This document shows positions 7,723-17,104 of a DNA stretch of 64,000 nucleotides, piece after piece. The notes below the pieces were generated by a model. It saw only the letters and a program-made list of their open reading frames with translations. It searched no databases and was not told where the DNA came from. Made by a program: the position numbers and the translations under genes. The DNA is from Streptomyces sp. APSN-46.1 (GTDB lineage: Bacteria > Actinomycetota > Actinomycetes > Streptomycetales > Streptomycetaceae): positions 1 to 64,000 of the forward strand of contig NZ_JALGRF010000011.1 in NCBI RefSeq assembly GCF_022815725.1, given 5' to 3'. Position 1 is the first letter of the stretch. Each line of letters opens with the position of its first letter.

Positions 7723-9693
7723 TCAGCTCTCGGCGAGCACGATCAGCCAGTCCTCCTCGGAGAACCGGACCCGCTGCCGCTTGTCGGGGTTGATCCGCAC
7801 CCCGTAGTCGGGGCCCGTGGCGCTCCGCGCGCGCAGCCGGTAGCCGACCGCGCATTCCCGGCGCCGCCGCGCCGACTCGACGGCGGTGGCGAACGAGACC
7901 TCATGGCCGGCCCGGACGTAGTCCGCGGCCGGCTTGAGGTGGAACTCGTGGCCCTCCGCCTTGAACAACTCCTCGAAGACCGCGGCGAGATACGGGCTCT
8001 CCGAGATCTGCGTCATCAGCAGGCTGATCAGCCTGCCGCTCACGATGAAGTCGGCGCCGTCCCGGGCGGGCGCGAGGAGCCGGTTGCCGTCGTCGGACAT
8101 CTCGGTGGTGACCGCGAGTTCCCGCTGTGCGGCGTCCCCGATGGCCCGCAGATGCAGCAGGGTGACCAGCGTCCTGTCGTCCGCCCGCACCTCCGGATCC
8201 GTCACCGGAGCGAGGGCGGCCATGGGCGCGTCCGAGGCCCCGGGCTCCGTCTCACCGATCACGATCACGCTGTCGTACGAGGGCACGTCCAGCTTGGCCA
8301 GGGTGAGCGGGTCGGTGATGTCCCCGTCGTGGAAGGACACTTCGAGGCGGGGCGGCGCGGCTGTGACGGCGTCGCGGGCGCCGCGCGTGGCCGCGTACTC
8401 GCCGAGTGCCACGACGTCCAGGGTGGTTCCCGGGCTCACGTACTGGTCGAGCTGCTCGATGACGAGCGGGGCGCGGCGGTTCCAGCCGAGCAGGAGCAGG
8501 CGTTCGGCCTGGGCGATCCTGGGCGCGGCCGTCACGATCGCGGCCTCCTCGACATGGGAGGCCACGTCCGCCCGCACGGCCGTGTCGTCGTCCTGGGAGA
8601 TGACGATGATCCGGTCGGCCGGGCCGATCGTCGCCCCCGGATCCGGATTGAGGGTGACGCTCCCGCCGGCGTGCAGCAGGCCGACCGCCGAGGACGTGGC
8701 GAACCACAGCAGCACCTCGCCGAACGTACGCCCCACGAGGCCCTCGGCGGCGACCGGATAGAACTCGTCGCCCTCGAAATCCAGCAACTCCGAGTAGACG
8801 AGCGAGAGGCCGGGCTGCCGGGCCGTCTGGACCAGGAGCCGGGCGACGATGTCATCGACGCACAGGACGTGTCCCGTGGGCCCGGCGGCCAGCCTGGCGG
8901 TCATGTGGTTGCGCGCGTCACGGACGGCGGCGACCACCACCGCCTCCTCCTCCACCTGTCCGGACCTGGGGACGGCCGCGCGGGCCGGCGCGGCGAAGGC
9001 CAGCAGCGTCTTCACGACATGAGCGTCACCGGTGTCCCCCGTGTCCCCGGTGGGAGGCAGCACCAGCACCGCCTTTGCCGTTCGCGGACTCACCCGGCAC
9101 AGCTCGGTGGGGTCGGTGGTGCTCCCGTTGCGGCAGATGATCCGCGTCCTGCCACTGTCGGTGACGCGGGTGGAGATCTCGTCCTCCATCCACACCTTGT
9201 CCTGCGGGGCGAGCACGGCGATGGCGGAGCGGCGCTGGTTCGCGTTGGCGGCCACCAGCTCCCCGATCACGGGAAAGACCTGGTCCGACCACCCCAGTAC
9301 GACGGTATGCCGGGTCTCCAGCACGGTGGAGTGACCGAGGCGCAGCGACATGATGCGCCGGTTGATGCCGGTGGTGATCAGACTGACCAGGGTCGACACG
9401 AAGAGCAGCGCCACCAGCGCGAGCGATACGGAGGCCAGCACGTGGAGCGGGGAGCCGACCGCACCCCCGATCTTCAGCGTCTGACCGACGCTGACCCACA
9501 CGGCGGTGAGCCGGCCGGAGAGCGTGGCCGGAGCGGCCCGGTCGGACCAGACGAGGACCATGCTCGCCGGAACGACGACGGCGAGGCAGGCCAGGGCGAG
9601 CCAGCCGATGAGCGCGGTCGTTCCCCCCGAGACCAGATGGTCGAACCGGTACCGGAGGCGGAGCCGGAGTGACGTCGTGTCCTGCTGCGCCAC
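7723..9693 (-). CDS. CASTOR/POLLUX-related putative ion channel with RCK-like domains
   Basis: About 656 residues. Two hydrophobic segments lie near the N-terminus (ALIGWLALACLAVVVPASMV and VLASVSLALVALLFVSTLVS), then a long cytosolic part. The first Rossmann-type NAD-binding unit starts at HTVVLGWSDQVFPVIGEL and a second at RLLLLGWNRRAPLVIEQL. This is the layout of the CASTOR/POLLUX/SYM8 family, plant nuclear cation channels with wide bacterial relatives. A role in K+ or other cation conductance is inferred from the family. Start: a GTG at 9693 preceded by GGGAG; the longer frame to 9804 adds 37 residues of low plausibility. It ends 20 nt from the convergent oxidase gene. Confidence 0.82.
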   Translation of the reverse strand: MAQQDTTSLRLRLRYRFDHLVSGGTTALIGWLALACLAVVVPASMVLVWSDRAAPATLSGRLTAVWVSVGQTLKIGGAVGSPLHVLASVSLALVALLFVSTLVSLITTGINRRIMSLRLGHSTVLETRHTVVLGWSDQVFPVIGELVAANANQRRSAIAVLAPQDKVWMEDEISTRVTDSGRTRIICRNGSTTDPTELCRVSPRTAKAVLVLPPTGDTGDTGDAHVVKTLLAFAAPARAAVPRSGQVEEEAVVVAAVRDARNHMTARLAAGPTGHVLCVDDIVARLLVQTARQPGLSLVYSELLDFEGDEFYPVAAEGLVGRTFGEVLLWFATSSAVGLLHAGGSVTLNPDPGATIGPADRIIVISQDDDTAVRADVASHVEEAAIVTAAPRIAQAERLLLLGWNRRAPLVIEQLDQYVSPGTTLDVVALGEYAATRGARDAVTAAPPRLEVSFHDGDITDPLTLAKLDVPSYDSVIVIGETEPGASDAPMAALAPVTDPEVRADDRTLVTLLHLRAIGDAAQRELAVTTEMSDDGNRLLAPARDGADFIVSGRLISLLMTQISESPYLAAVFEELFKAEGHEFHLKPAADYVRAGHEVSFATAVESARRRRECAVGYRLRARSATGPDYGVRINPDKRQRVRFSEEDWLIVLAES

Positions 9694-9875
9694 ACGAGCT
9701 CCCGAACATGAGTCGACGCGCCGATCGGAGCGGCTGCCCGCCACCCCAGGAGCCACCCTAGGCAGATCTCTGCCCCCGCCCCCCTCGAACCCCACCGACC
9801 TCACTCAGAGGTATGAACGCCCACGATGGACGCCGGCCCGGGCGGGCTCTGGGCCGCGCGTAGGACTCCGGGAGA

Positions 9876-10661
9876 TCAGCCCGCGCTCCGGATGATCGTG
9901 AAGACCGCGCCTTCCAGGTCCGCGACCGTGGCCAGCCGGCCGCCGGGTCCCTCGTGCGGCGGCCGGACGACCGTCCCGCCCAGCCGTACGACCTGGTCGG
10001 CGGCCGCGTCGGTGTCCGCCACCTCGAAGTGCGTCATCCAGTGCGGGCCCCGGTCATGCGGCAGCGAACGGCCCACGCCGTGCACGGCGGCCACCGGCCG
10101 GCCCTGTAGGCAGAGGGTCAGGTAGTCGAAATCGGCGGAGGCCTCCGGGTGGGTCTGCGCCTCGTGGCCGAAGACGTGCTCGTAGAACTTGCCGACCGTC
10201 GAGGTGTCCTGGGTGACCAGCTCGTTCCAGACGGGGGTGCCGGGCGCCCCGTGCAGCCGGGTGCCCATGTGCGTCTCGGCCTGCCAGATGCCGAAGATCG
10301 CGCCCAGCGGGTCGGAGCAGATCGCCAGCCGGCCCGCGATCCCGGCGTCCAGCGGACCCACCGCCACGGTGCCGCCGCAGGAGCGGATCGACTCGGCGGT
10401 GGCGTCGGCGTCGTCCGTCGCCAGGTACGTAGTCCAGGCCACCGGAAGATGCCGGTCCGGCGGCATCTCGCCGATGCCGGCCACCTCCCGGCCGTCGAGC
10501 AGGGCGCGGACGTACGGGCCGAGCGGCTGGGGGCCCGGTTGGTACTCCCAGCCGAAGAGACCGGTGTAGAACTCCTCGGTGGACCGGAGGCCGTGCACCA
10601 TCAGGCTCACCCAGCACGGCGTGCCCGGCGTGCGCCGCGTCGCTTCCGATGCCTCGGTCAT
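9876..10661 (-). CDS. VOC-family (glyoxalase/bleomycin-resistance fold) protein, two domains
   Basis: The 261-residue protein repeats the VOC module twice: residues 12-125 (PCWVSLMVHGLRSTEEFYTG, ending DPLGAIFGIWQ) and 140-258 (VWNELVTQDTSTVGKFYEHV, ending DLEGAVFTI). Such tandem VOC proteins are common in Streptomyces. Catalytic activity is unknown; metal-dependent isomerase, dioxygenase or ligand-binding roles are all possible. It is divergent from the sulfurtransferase gene, with about 180 bp shared between the starts. It belongs to the conserved core block, not to either biosynthetic cluster. Confidence 0.85.
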   Translation of the reverse strand: MTEASEATRRTPGTPCWVSLMVHGLRSTEEFYTGLFGWEYQPGPQPLGPYVRALLDGREVAGIGEMPPDRHLPVAWTTYLATDDADATAESIRSCGGTVAVGPLDAGIAGRLAICSDPLGAIFGIWQAETHMGTRLHGAPGTPVWNELVTQDTSTVGKFYEHVFGHEAQTHPEASADFDYLTLCLQGRPVAAVHGVGRSLPHDRGPHWMTHFEVADTDAAADQVVRLGGTVVRPPHEGPGGRLATVADLEGAVFTIIRSAG

Positions 10662-10838
10662 GTCAGGTGTCTCCTCCGTCGTAGCCCGTGTCGAGGCCTG
10701 ATGCTTCCACTCCGCGGAGCCCGGCGCGCCCCGACCGGGCCGCGTATCGCGGGTGCGGAGACGAGATGACCGAATCAGTGCGGCGTGTGCGTGTCCGGCT
10801 TGTTACACGGGTTGTGGGGTGGGGAGGAAGATGGGTCC

Positions 10839-11675
10839 ATGACTGCGATCCTCTCCGCTTCCGAACTGATGAGCGCGCTGGCCGGACCCCGGCCGCCGGT
10901 GCTCCTGGACATCCGCTGGCAGCTCGGCGGGCCCGACCAGCGTCCCGCGTACGAGGCCGGGCACATCCCGGGTGCGGTGTACGTGGACCTCGAACGCGAA
11001 CTGGCCGGTCCGGCGGGGTCCGGCGGTCGGCACCCGCTGCCGGACCCGGAGGCGTTCGGGGCGGTGATGCGGCGCGCCGGGGTCTCGGCGGACACGCCGG
11101 TGGTCGTGTACGACGGCGGGCTCGGCTGGGCGGCCGCGCGGGCGTGGTGGCTGTTGCGCTGGACGGGTCACGCCGAGGTGCGGGTGCTGGACGGGGGCCT
11201 GGCCGCGTGGACGGCGGCGGGCGGTGCGGTTTCCGCCGACGCGCCGTCTCCCGTGGAGGGCGATTTCAAGCCAGCTCCGGGGGCGATGGGGCTGCTCGAC
11301 GCGGACGAGGCGGCGGCGTTGGCCCGCTCGGGGCTGCTGCTGGACGCGCGGGCGGGGGAGCGGTACCGGGGCGAGGTCGAGCCGATCGACCGGGTCGGTG
11401 GGCACATCCCGGGCGCGGTGTCGGCGCCGACGTCGGAGAACGTGGGTCCGGACGGGCGATTCCTGCCGGCCGACGCCCTCCGGGCCCGGTTCACGGAACT
11501 GGGTGCGACGGGTGACACCCGCGTCGCCGTGTACTGCGGGTCGGGTGTTTCCGGGGCGCACGAGGTCCTCGCGCTGGACGTGGCGGGGGTCCCGGCGGCG
11601 CTGTATGCGGGCAGCTGGTCGGAATGGTCCTCGAACCCCGCCCGCCCGGTCGCCACGGGCCCGCTGCCGCAGTAG
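10839..11675 (+). CDS. Rhodanese-type sulfurtransferase (thiosulfate/3-mercaptopyruvate)
   Basis: The 278-residue protein has two rhodanese domains. The N-terminal domain is inactive-type (AYEAGHIPGAVYVDL). The C-terminal domain carries the active-site loop YCGSGVSG, with Cys233 as the persulfide-forming cysteine, and GGHIPGAVSAPT before it. It moves sulfur from thiosulfate or mercaptopyruvate to cyanide or thiols in the cytoplasm. I chose the ATG at 10839 because GGGGAGGAAG lies 8 nt upstream; a GTG at 10785 would add 18 residues with no family match. It is convergent with sepH, with a hairpin between them. Confidence 0.92.
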   Translation: MTAILSASELMSALAGPRPPVLLDIRWQLGGPDQRPAYEAGHIPGAVYVDLERELAGPAGSGGRHPLPDPEAFGAVMRRAGVSADTPVVVYDGGLGWAAARAWWLLRWTGHAEVRVLDGGLAAWTAAGGAVSADAPSPVEGDFKPAPGAMGLLDADEAAALARSGLLLDARAGERYRGEVEPIDRVGGHIPGAVSAPTSENVGPDGRFLPADALRARFTELGATGDTRVAVYCGSGVSGAHEVLALDVAGVPAALYAGSWSEWSSNPARPVATGPLPQ

Positions 11676-11723
11676 CCCCTGATCCGCCCGCCTGATCCGC
11701 CCGCCGCCGTCGCCGAACGCCGC

Positions 11724-11748
11724 CCCCCGGCACCGGCATTGCCGGGGG
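11724..11748. terminator. Hairpin terminator between sulfurtransferase and sepH
   Basis: A perfect 9-bp stem (CCCCCGGCA at 11724-11732 with TGCCGGGGG at 11740-11748) and a 7-nt loop lie between two convergent genes. Confidence 0.75.
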
Positions 11749-11761
11749 CCGAGGAGGACGG

Positions 11762-12778
11762 TTACTCCTGCTTCTTGCGCCGCGTACCGAAGACGATCTC
11801 GTCCCAGCTCGGGACCGCCGCGCGGCGGCCCGGGCGGACGCCGTCGGCCTCGGCCTGACGGTCCGTGGTGCCCGTGAGGCGGTCCCGGTGGCCCGCCACC
11901 GTGCGCGGCATCAGGACGTCCGCGTACGCGGCCCCGGCCCCCGCCGACGCGGCCGGGGGCTCCTCCGCCTCCGGCTCCTCGGCCGGCGCGTCGGCGCGCT
12001 CCGGAACCACCAGGTCGCCCCGGAAGCTCGGCACGGCCTCCAGCAGGCTGGTCAGCGTGTCCCGTTCGTCCTCCGGCTCCGGCGGCGGCGGCGCGGGGCG
12101 CTCCAACTGCCGGTCGAGCGCGCGATCCAGCGGTCGGTCCCGCGGCAGCCGCGCGATCCTCGGCACGAAGGGGAAGCTCGGCTCCGGCGTCGCCGGCAGG
12201 TCGTCCGACTCGCCGATCAGGGAGCGGGCCTCGTCGTCCACGGCCACGACCAGCCGGCGCGGCGGGTCGTACGTCCAGCTCGCCGAGTGCGGTTCGCCCG
12301 CGACCCGGTACACGAGCAGGACCTCCCACGTGCCGTCGTCGCGCCGCCAGGAGTCCCACTGGACGGATTCCTTGTCGGCCCCGCGCAGCGTCAGCCGCTC
12401 CTGCACGGCCTCGCCCAGCTGGGGTCCCTGCCCGGTGTTCTCGCCGGGGCGCCGGACGGGAGTCTTGCGGGCGCGCTCCGCCATGAACGCGCGCTCCGCG
12501 AGCACCGGGCCCTCGAAGCGGCGTACCCGGTCGACCGGGATGCCCGCGAGTTGAGCGACCTCCTCCGCGGAGGCACCGGCCCGTATACGGGCCTGGATGT
12601 CGCGGGGACGGAGGTGGCTCTCCACCTCGATCTCGATCTGGTTCAGGCGCGCGCGGTCATTGCGTACGGCAGCACGCAGCCGCTCGTCGATCGGAAGCGT
12701 GTACTCCGTACTGTCCGCAGCCTTGAGCACCAGTCGTGTGCCGTCATTTGAGACGGCCACGACACGCAGTTCGGGCAT
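11762..12778 (-). CDS. sepH: Cell-division regulator SepH (DUF3071)
   Basis: The 338-residue protein begins MPELRVVAVSNDGTRLVLK, the typical SepH start. The conserved N-terminal region continues LNQIEIEVESHLRPRDIQAR and the helix-turn-helix AGASAEEVAQLAGIPVDRV (about residues 66-90). The rest is low-complexity (Pro/Glu/Arg-rich) and ends in the conserved WDEIVFGTRRKKQE. SepH binds FtsZ and promotes filament assembly at septa in Streptomyces and mycobacteria. Start set at the ATG at 12778; the frame extends 29 residues upstream without family similarity. Length matches known SepH proteins of about 340 residues. Confidence 0.92.
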   Translation of the reverse strand: MPELRVVAVSNDGTRLVLKAADSTEYTLPIDERLRAAVRNDRARLNQIEIEVESHLRPRDIQARIRAGASAEEVAQLAGIPVDRVRRFEGPVLAERAFMAERARKTPVRRPGENTGQGPQLGEAVQERLTLRGADKESVQWDSWRRDDGTWEVLLVYRVAGEPHSASWTYDPPRRLVVAVDDEARSLIGESDDLPATPEPSFPFVPRIARLPRDRPLDRALDRQLERPAPPPPEPEDERDTLTSLLEAVPSFRGDLVVPERADAPAEEPEAEEPPAASAGAGAAYADVLMPRTVAGHRDRLTGTTDRQAEADGVRPGRRAAVPSWDEIVFGTRRKKQE

Positions 12779-13238
12779 GGGGACCTCCCGGGTGGTGCCT
12801 GCCGACGTCACGTGCGTCGCTGCTTCCGCTAGTCGAGTGTGGCCTGCCCGGGTGCAGCCTGCCACAACCTTGCCGAGTTAAACCGGCGTGTCGGGCATGC
12901 GCCCTTGATCGCCGTTATGGCACGGTTACCTGTTGGGCACGCACAGTGACCGAACGATTACTGTGCGCAGCAGGAACCCGTGCAACACCGCGGCATCGCC
13001 GGTCTCGAGTGCCGTTTCATCATCGTCCGGCCCCCTCTCCCGAGTCCGGACATCCGTAAGGAAGGACGGCCCCAGGGCTCGCCACAGTACTCCATTCGGG
13101 CCACCTGAGTGGACCGCCGCGCCGCCGAACTTGTCTCCGACGGCGGGAGTTGGGCTGCCCTGAATCGGCCCCGGATCCGCCCGGGCCCGCAACCGCGTCC
13201 GTTTTCGGGTGACTTTGGACGAGCTCAGGTGCCGGGGG
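12779..13238. other. Intergenic stretch between lactone oxidase and sepH
   Basis: The 460 bp hold the presumed sepH promoter. A minus-strand frame of 88 codons at 12926-13192 exists, but its third-base GC looks clearly lower than in neighbouring genes and it matches no family I know. I see no RNA gene or strong hairpin. Confidence 0.5.
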
Positions 13239-14573
13239 TCATTCCCCCAGCACGCGCCGCAGGTAGTCGTTGCCGAACACCCGCTCCGGGTCCAGCCGGT
13301 CCCGCAGCGCCGTGAACTCGCCGAAACGCGGGTACACCCCGGCGAAGTACTCCGCGTCCCGGGTGTGCACCTTGCCCCAGTGCGGACGGCCGCCGTGGGC
13401 GGTGAAGATCCGCTCGGCCGCCGTGAAGTAGGCGTGGTACGGAGTGCCCTTGTACATGTGCACCGCGATGTACGCCGTCTCGCGCCCGGAGGCCGTGGAC
13501 AGCGGGATGTCGTCGGCCGGAGCCGTCCGTACCTCCACCGGGAAGCTGATCCGCAGGTCCGAGCGGTCGACCTGGGCCTTGAGCTCCCGCAGCGCCTCGA
13601 CGACGCGCTCGCGCGGAAGGGCGTACTCCATCTCCACGAAGCGCACGCGCCGCGGGCTGGTGAACACCTTGTACGGGATGTCCGTGTAGGTGCGCGCGGA
13701 CAGGGCGCGGCTGGCGACGCGGGCGATGGAGGGGATGGCCGCCGGGACCGCGCGGCCCAGCGAGTTGACGGCCTGGAAGAGGCCGTTGGAGAGGAGTTCG
13801 TCCTCGATCCACGCGCTCACCGCCCCGGGCGGGGCGGCCGGGCCCTGGCTGCGGTTGTTGCGCTTGGTGTTGCAGTTGCCGGTGTGCGGGAACCAGTAGA
13901 ACTCGAAGTGCTCGTTCTCCGCGACGTGCTGGTCGAACTCGGCGGTCACCCGGTCGAAGGCCATGGGCTCCTCACGGGCGGTCAGGAAGAAGACCGGCTC
14001 GACCGCGAAGGTGAGGGAGGTGACGATGCCGAGCGCCCCGATGCCGAGCCGGGCTGCCGCGAAGACCTCGGGATGCTCCTTCTCGGAGCACGTCAGCAGC
14101 CGCCCGTCGGCGGTGACCAGCTCCAGGCCGCGGATCTGCGCGGCGATGGAGGCCGAGTCGCGGCCGGTGCCGTGGGTGCCGGTGCTGGTGGCACCGGAGA
14201 CGGTCTGCTCCATGATGTCGCCCATGTTCGTGAGCGACAGGCCCTCCCCGGCGAGGGCCAGGTTCAGGTCCTTGAGCACCGTGCCGGCGGCCACCGTGAC
14301 GGTCCCGGCGTCCCGGTCGATCGACCGGATCCCGGTGAGCGCCTGCGGACGTATGAGCACCCCGTCCGTGGCGGCGGCCGCGGTGAAGGAGTGGCCGGTG
14401 CCGACCGCCTTCACCTTCAGCCCGTCCTCGACGGCCCGGCGGACCGTGTCCTGAAGCTCCCCGACCGAGGCCGGGGTCACCACGCGGGCGGGCGTGGCGG
14501 TGACGTTGCCCGCCCAGTTACGCCACGCGGTCGGTGTCCCCCGCCCTGACTTCCCTGCTGTCGCCGTCCCCAT
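13239..14573 (-). CDS. FAD-linked aldonolactone/alditol oxidase-like protein
   Basis: The 444-residue protein has a PCMH-type FAD domain: KAVGTGHSF with His61 as the expected covalent flavin site, then GATSTGTHGTGRD and GALGIVTSLTF. The C-terminal substrate domain carries HWGKVHT and ERVFGNDYLRRVL, typical of D-arabinono-1,4-lactone, L-gulono-lactone and alditol oxidases. It probably oxidises a sugar lactone or polyol with O2; the substrate is not known. The start overlaps the end of the MFS gene by 56 bp, so the true start could be slightly downstream. Confidence 0.85.
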   Translation of the reverse strand: MGTATAGKSGRGTPTAWRNWAGNVTATPARVVTPASVGELQDTVRRAVEDGLKVKAVGTGHSFTAAAATDGVLIRPQALTGIRSIDRDAGTVTVAAGTVLKDLNLALAGEGLSLTNMGDIMEQTVSGATSTGTHGTGRDSASIAAQIRGLELVTADGRLLTCSEKEHPEVFAAARLGIGALGIVTSLTFAVEPVFFLTAREEPMAFDRVTAEFDQHVAENEHFEFYWFPHTGNCNTKRNNRSQGPAAPPGAVSAWIEDELLSNGLFQAVNSLGRAVPAAIPSIARVASRALSARTYTDIPYKVFTSPRRVRFVEMEYALPRERVVEALRELKAQVDRSDLRISFPVEVRTAPADDIPLSTASGRETAYIAVHMYKGTPYHAYFTAAERIFTAHGGRPHWGKVHTRDAEYFAGVYPRFGEFTALRDRLDPERVFGNDYLRRVLGE

Positions 14574-15813
14574 CGCTAGCTGGCTCCTCCCCTTGCGCCG
14601 GCCTCGTCAGCCGGCGGTAACCCGCGAACGCCACCGCCGCCGCGGCGGTCCCCGCCGAGATGGAGACGACGTACCCGGTCTTCGCGCCGGCCGCGTCGAT
14701 GACCCAGCCGGCCACGGAGGAGCCGAGCGCGACCCCGACCGCGAGGCCGGTGCTGATCCAGGTCATGCCCTCGGTCAGCTTCGCGCGTGGTACGTGCGCC
14801 TCGATCAGGGCCATCGTGGTGATCATCGTGGGAGCGATGGCGAGGCCCGAGACGAAGAGCGCCACGGCCAGAAACGGAAGGTTCCCGGCCAGTAGGAGGG
14901 GGATCATACTCACGGCCATCGCGCAGATGCCCAGTACCCAACGACGCTCTGTCCTGCTCTTGAGGTGCAGAAGGCCGAAGACGATGCCCGCGAGGCAGGA
15001 TCCGGCCGCCCAGATGGCCAGGATGAAACTCGCGGAGGACTTGTGGCCCTGCTCCTCCGCGAAGGCGAGGGTGGCCACGTCGATGGAGCCGAAGATCGCG
15101 CCGGTCGCGACGAACGTGGCCGTCAGTACCTGGAGGCCGGGGGAACGCAGGGCCGAGGTGCGGTCGGTGTGCTCGCCGCGCGGGTGCGGCGCGGGCTCGG
15201 TGGAGCGCTGCGCGGTGAGCAGCCAGACGCCGACGAGCAGGCAGACGGCGGCGATCAGCGGGCCGGCCTCGGGGAACCAGGTCGTGGACAGTCCGATGGC
15301 GATGATCGGGCCGAAGATGAAGCAGACCTCGTCGATCACGGACTCGAAGGAGTACGCGGTGTGCAGTTCGCGGGCGGAGTCCCGGTAGATGACGGTCCAG
15401 CGGGCGCGGACCATCGAGCCCACGCTCGGTACGCATCCGGCGATCGCCGCGAAGACGAAGAGGGTCCAGTCCGGTAGGCCGTTGGCGGCCGCGAGCAGCA
15501 GTCCGGCCACCGAGGCGACGGAGATGAGAGTGGCGGGGCGCAGGACGCGCCGCTGCCCGTACTGGTCCACCAGGCGCGACACCTGCGGGCCGATGACCGC
15601 GGCGGCCAGCGCGAGGGTGCCGGTGAGGGCGCTGGCCATCGCGTAGCGGCCGGTGATCTCGGAGATCATGGTGAGGATGCCGACGCCGACCATGGAGATC
15701 GGCAGTCGGCCTATGAGGCCGGCGGCGCTGAACCCCTTGGTGCCGGGGGCCGCGAAGATCGCGCGGTAGGGACTGGGCAAGGGCCCTCCGTAAGGGACGT
15801 CATTGGCCCCCAC
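14518..15813 (-). CDS. MFS transporter, 12 membrane segments
   Basis: The 431-residue membrane protein has about 12 hydrophobic segments, including the motif-A-like RLVDQYGQRRVLRPATL after segment 2 and a long charged loop (about residues 195-215) in the middle. It is most likely a drug/metabolite exporter of the major facilitator superfamily; no substrate can be assigned. It begins about 130 bp from the divergent hemH start and overlaps the downstream oxidase gene, suggesting a two-gene operon. Confidence 0.88.
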   Translation of the reverse strand: MGANDVPYGGPLPSPYRAIFAAPGTKGFSAAGLIGRLPISMVGVGILTMISEITGRYAMASALTGTLALAAAVIGPQVSRLVDQYGQRRVLRPATLISVASVAGLLLAAANGLPDWTLFVFAAIAGCVPSVGSMVRARWTVIYRDSARELHTAYSFESVIDEVCFIFGPIIAIGLSTTWFPEAGPLIAAVCLLVGVWLLTAQRSTEPAPHPRGEHTDRTSALRSPGLQVLTATFVATGAIFGSIDVATLAFAEEQGHKSSASFILAIWAAGSCLAGIVFGLLHLKSRTERRWVLGICAMAVSMIPLLLAGNLPFLAVALFVSGLAIAPTMITTMALIEAHVPRAKLTEGMTWISTGLAVGVALGSSVAGWVIDAAGAKTGYVVSISAGTAAAAVAFAGYRRLTRPAQGEEPASDGDGDSREVRAGDTDRVA

Positions 15814-15946
15814 AGGTTACGACTGCCGACACGGCACGCGCATGGGGAAGGTTCCGAACAACTTAGGGTCACCTTACCTGTGGGGCGGGTCGGGTCACGG
15901 CCGGGCCGGTTCCCGCCCGAGGACGCCGGGTGGCAGGATTCGATCC

Positions 15947-17101
15947 ATGTCAGACCAGCTCCTCCCGCCCGCCGGCGGGCCCGCCGCCCCCTACGACGCC
16001 CTCCTGCTGCTGTCCTTCGGCGGCCCCGAGGGACCCGACGACGTCGTGCCCTTCCTGGAGAACGTCACGCGCGGGCGCGGGATCCCCCGCGAGCGGCTCA
16101 AGGAGGTCGGGCAGCACTACTTCGGGTTCGGCGGGGTCAGCCCGATCAACGAGCAGAACCGGGAGCTGCTGGCGGCGCTGCGCGCGGACTTCGCCGAGCA
16201 CGCCCTCAACCTGCCCGTGTACTGGGGCAACCGCAACTGGGCCCCGTACCTGACCGATGCGATGCGGGAGATGGTCCAGGACGGGCACCGCCGCATCGCG
16301 GTGCTCGCGACCAGCGCGTACGCCTCGTACTCGGGCTGCCGGCAGTACCGGGAGAACCTCGCCGACTCCCTCGCCGCCCTGGCCGGGGAGGGCCTGGAGC
16401 TGCCGAGGGTCGACAAGCTCCGGCACTACTTCAACCACCCCGGGTTCGTGCGGCCGATGATCGACGGGGTGCTCGCGGCGCTGGAGTCGCTTCCGGCCGA
16501 GGCGCGCGCCGGCGCCCACCTCGCCTTCACGACCCACTCGATCCCGACGGCGGCCGCGGACACGTCCGGGCCGGTCGAGGACCACACCGGGAACGGCGAG
16601 GGCGGCGCGTACGTCAAGCAGCACCTGGACGTCGCCCGGGTGGTCGCGGACGCGGTACGGGCGCAGACGGGCACCGAGCTGCCCTGGGAGCTCGTCTATC
16701 AGTCGCGCAGCGGCGCCCCGCACATCCCCTGGCTGGAGCCGGACATCTGCGACCACCTGGAGGCCCTGCACGGGGCCGGCGCCCCGGCGGTGGTCATGGT
16801 GCCCATCGGCTTCGTCTCGGACCACATGGAGGTCCTCTACGACCTCGACACGGAGGCCACGGCCAAGGCCGCCGAACTCGGCCTGCCCGTGGCCCGGTCC
16901 GCGACGGTCGGAGCGGACCCGCGGTTCGCGGCCGCGGTACGCGACCTCGTGCTGGAGCGGGCCGCGGCCGAACGCGGCGAGAGCGTGGAGCGGTGCGCGC
17001 TCGGGCTGCTGGGCCCGAGCCACGACCTCTGCGCCGTGGGCTGCTGCCCGGCGCGGGCGCCCCGGCCGGCGGCCGCGGGCGCCGACAGTCCGTACGCCTA
17101 G
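15947..17101 (+). CDS. hemH: Ferrochelatase (coproporphyrin III type)
   Basis: The 384-residue protein inserts Fe2+ into coproporphyrin III in the actinobacterial haem pathway. Visible features are LLLLSFGGPEGPDDVVPFLENV at the N-terminus, the metal-site histidine in FTTHSIP, and EVLYDLD. Near the C-terminus CALGLLGPSHDLCAVGCC supplies cysteines suited to the [2Fe-2S] cluster typical of actinobacterial ferrochelatases. I chose the ATG at 15947 because it directly precedes the conserved N-terminus; the 48 codons upstream do not resemble the family. The IMPase gene starts 4 nt downstream. Confidence 0.95.
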   Translation: MSDQLLPPAGGPAAPYDALLLLSFGGPEGPDDVVPFLENVTRGRGIPRERLKEVGQHYFGFGGVSPINEQNRELLAALRADFAEHALNLPVYWGNRNWAPYLTDAMREMVQDGHRRIAVLATSAYASYSGCRQYRENLADSLAALAGEGLELPRVDKLRHYFNHPGFVRPMIDGVLAALESLPAEARAGAHLAFTTHSIPTAAADTSGPVEDHTGNGEGGAYVKQHLDVARVVADAVRAQTGTELPWELVYQSRSGAPHIPWLEPDICDHLEALHGAGAPAVVMVPIGFVSDHMEVLYDLDTEATAKAAELGLPVARSATVGADPRFAAAVRDLVLERAAAERGESVERCALGLLGPSHDLCAVGCCPARAPRPAAAGADSPYA

Positions 17102-17104
17102 GAA

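Noticed and set aside
5528..7855. 775-codon minus-strand frame opposite the amine oxidase
   Set aside because: A mirror frame from high GC; composition is Gly/Ala/Val/Arg-rich with no domains, while the plus strand has a clear Tat-exported flavoenzyme.
12926..13192. 88-codon minus-strand frame between sepH and the lactone oxidase
   Set aside because: Third-base GC by eye is well below that of neighbours, no family match and no clear ribosome-binding site. Kept only as a note under the intergenic entry.
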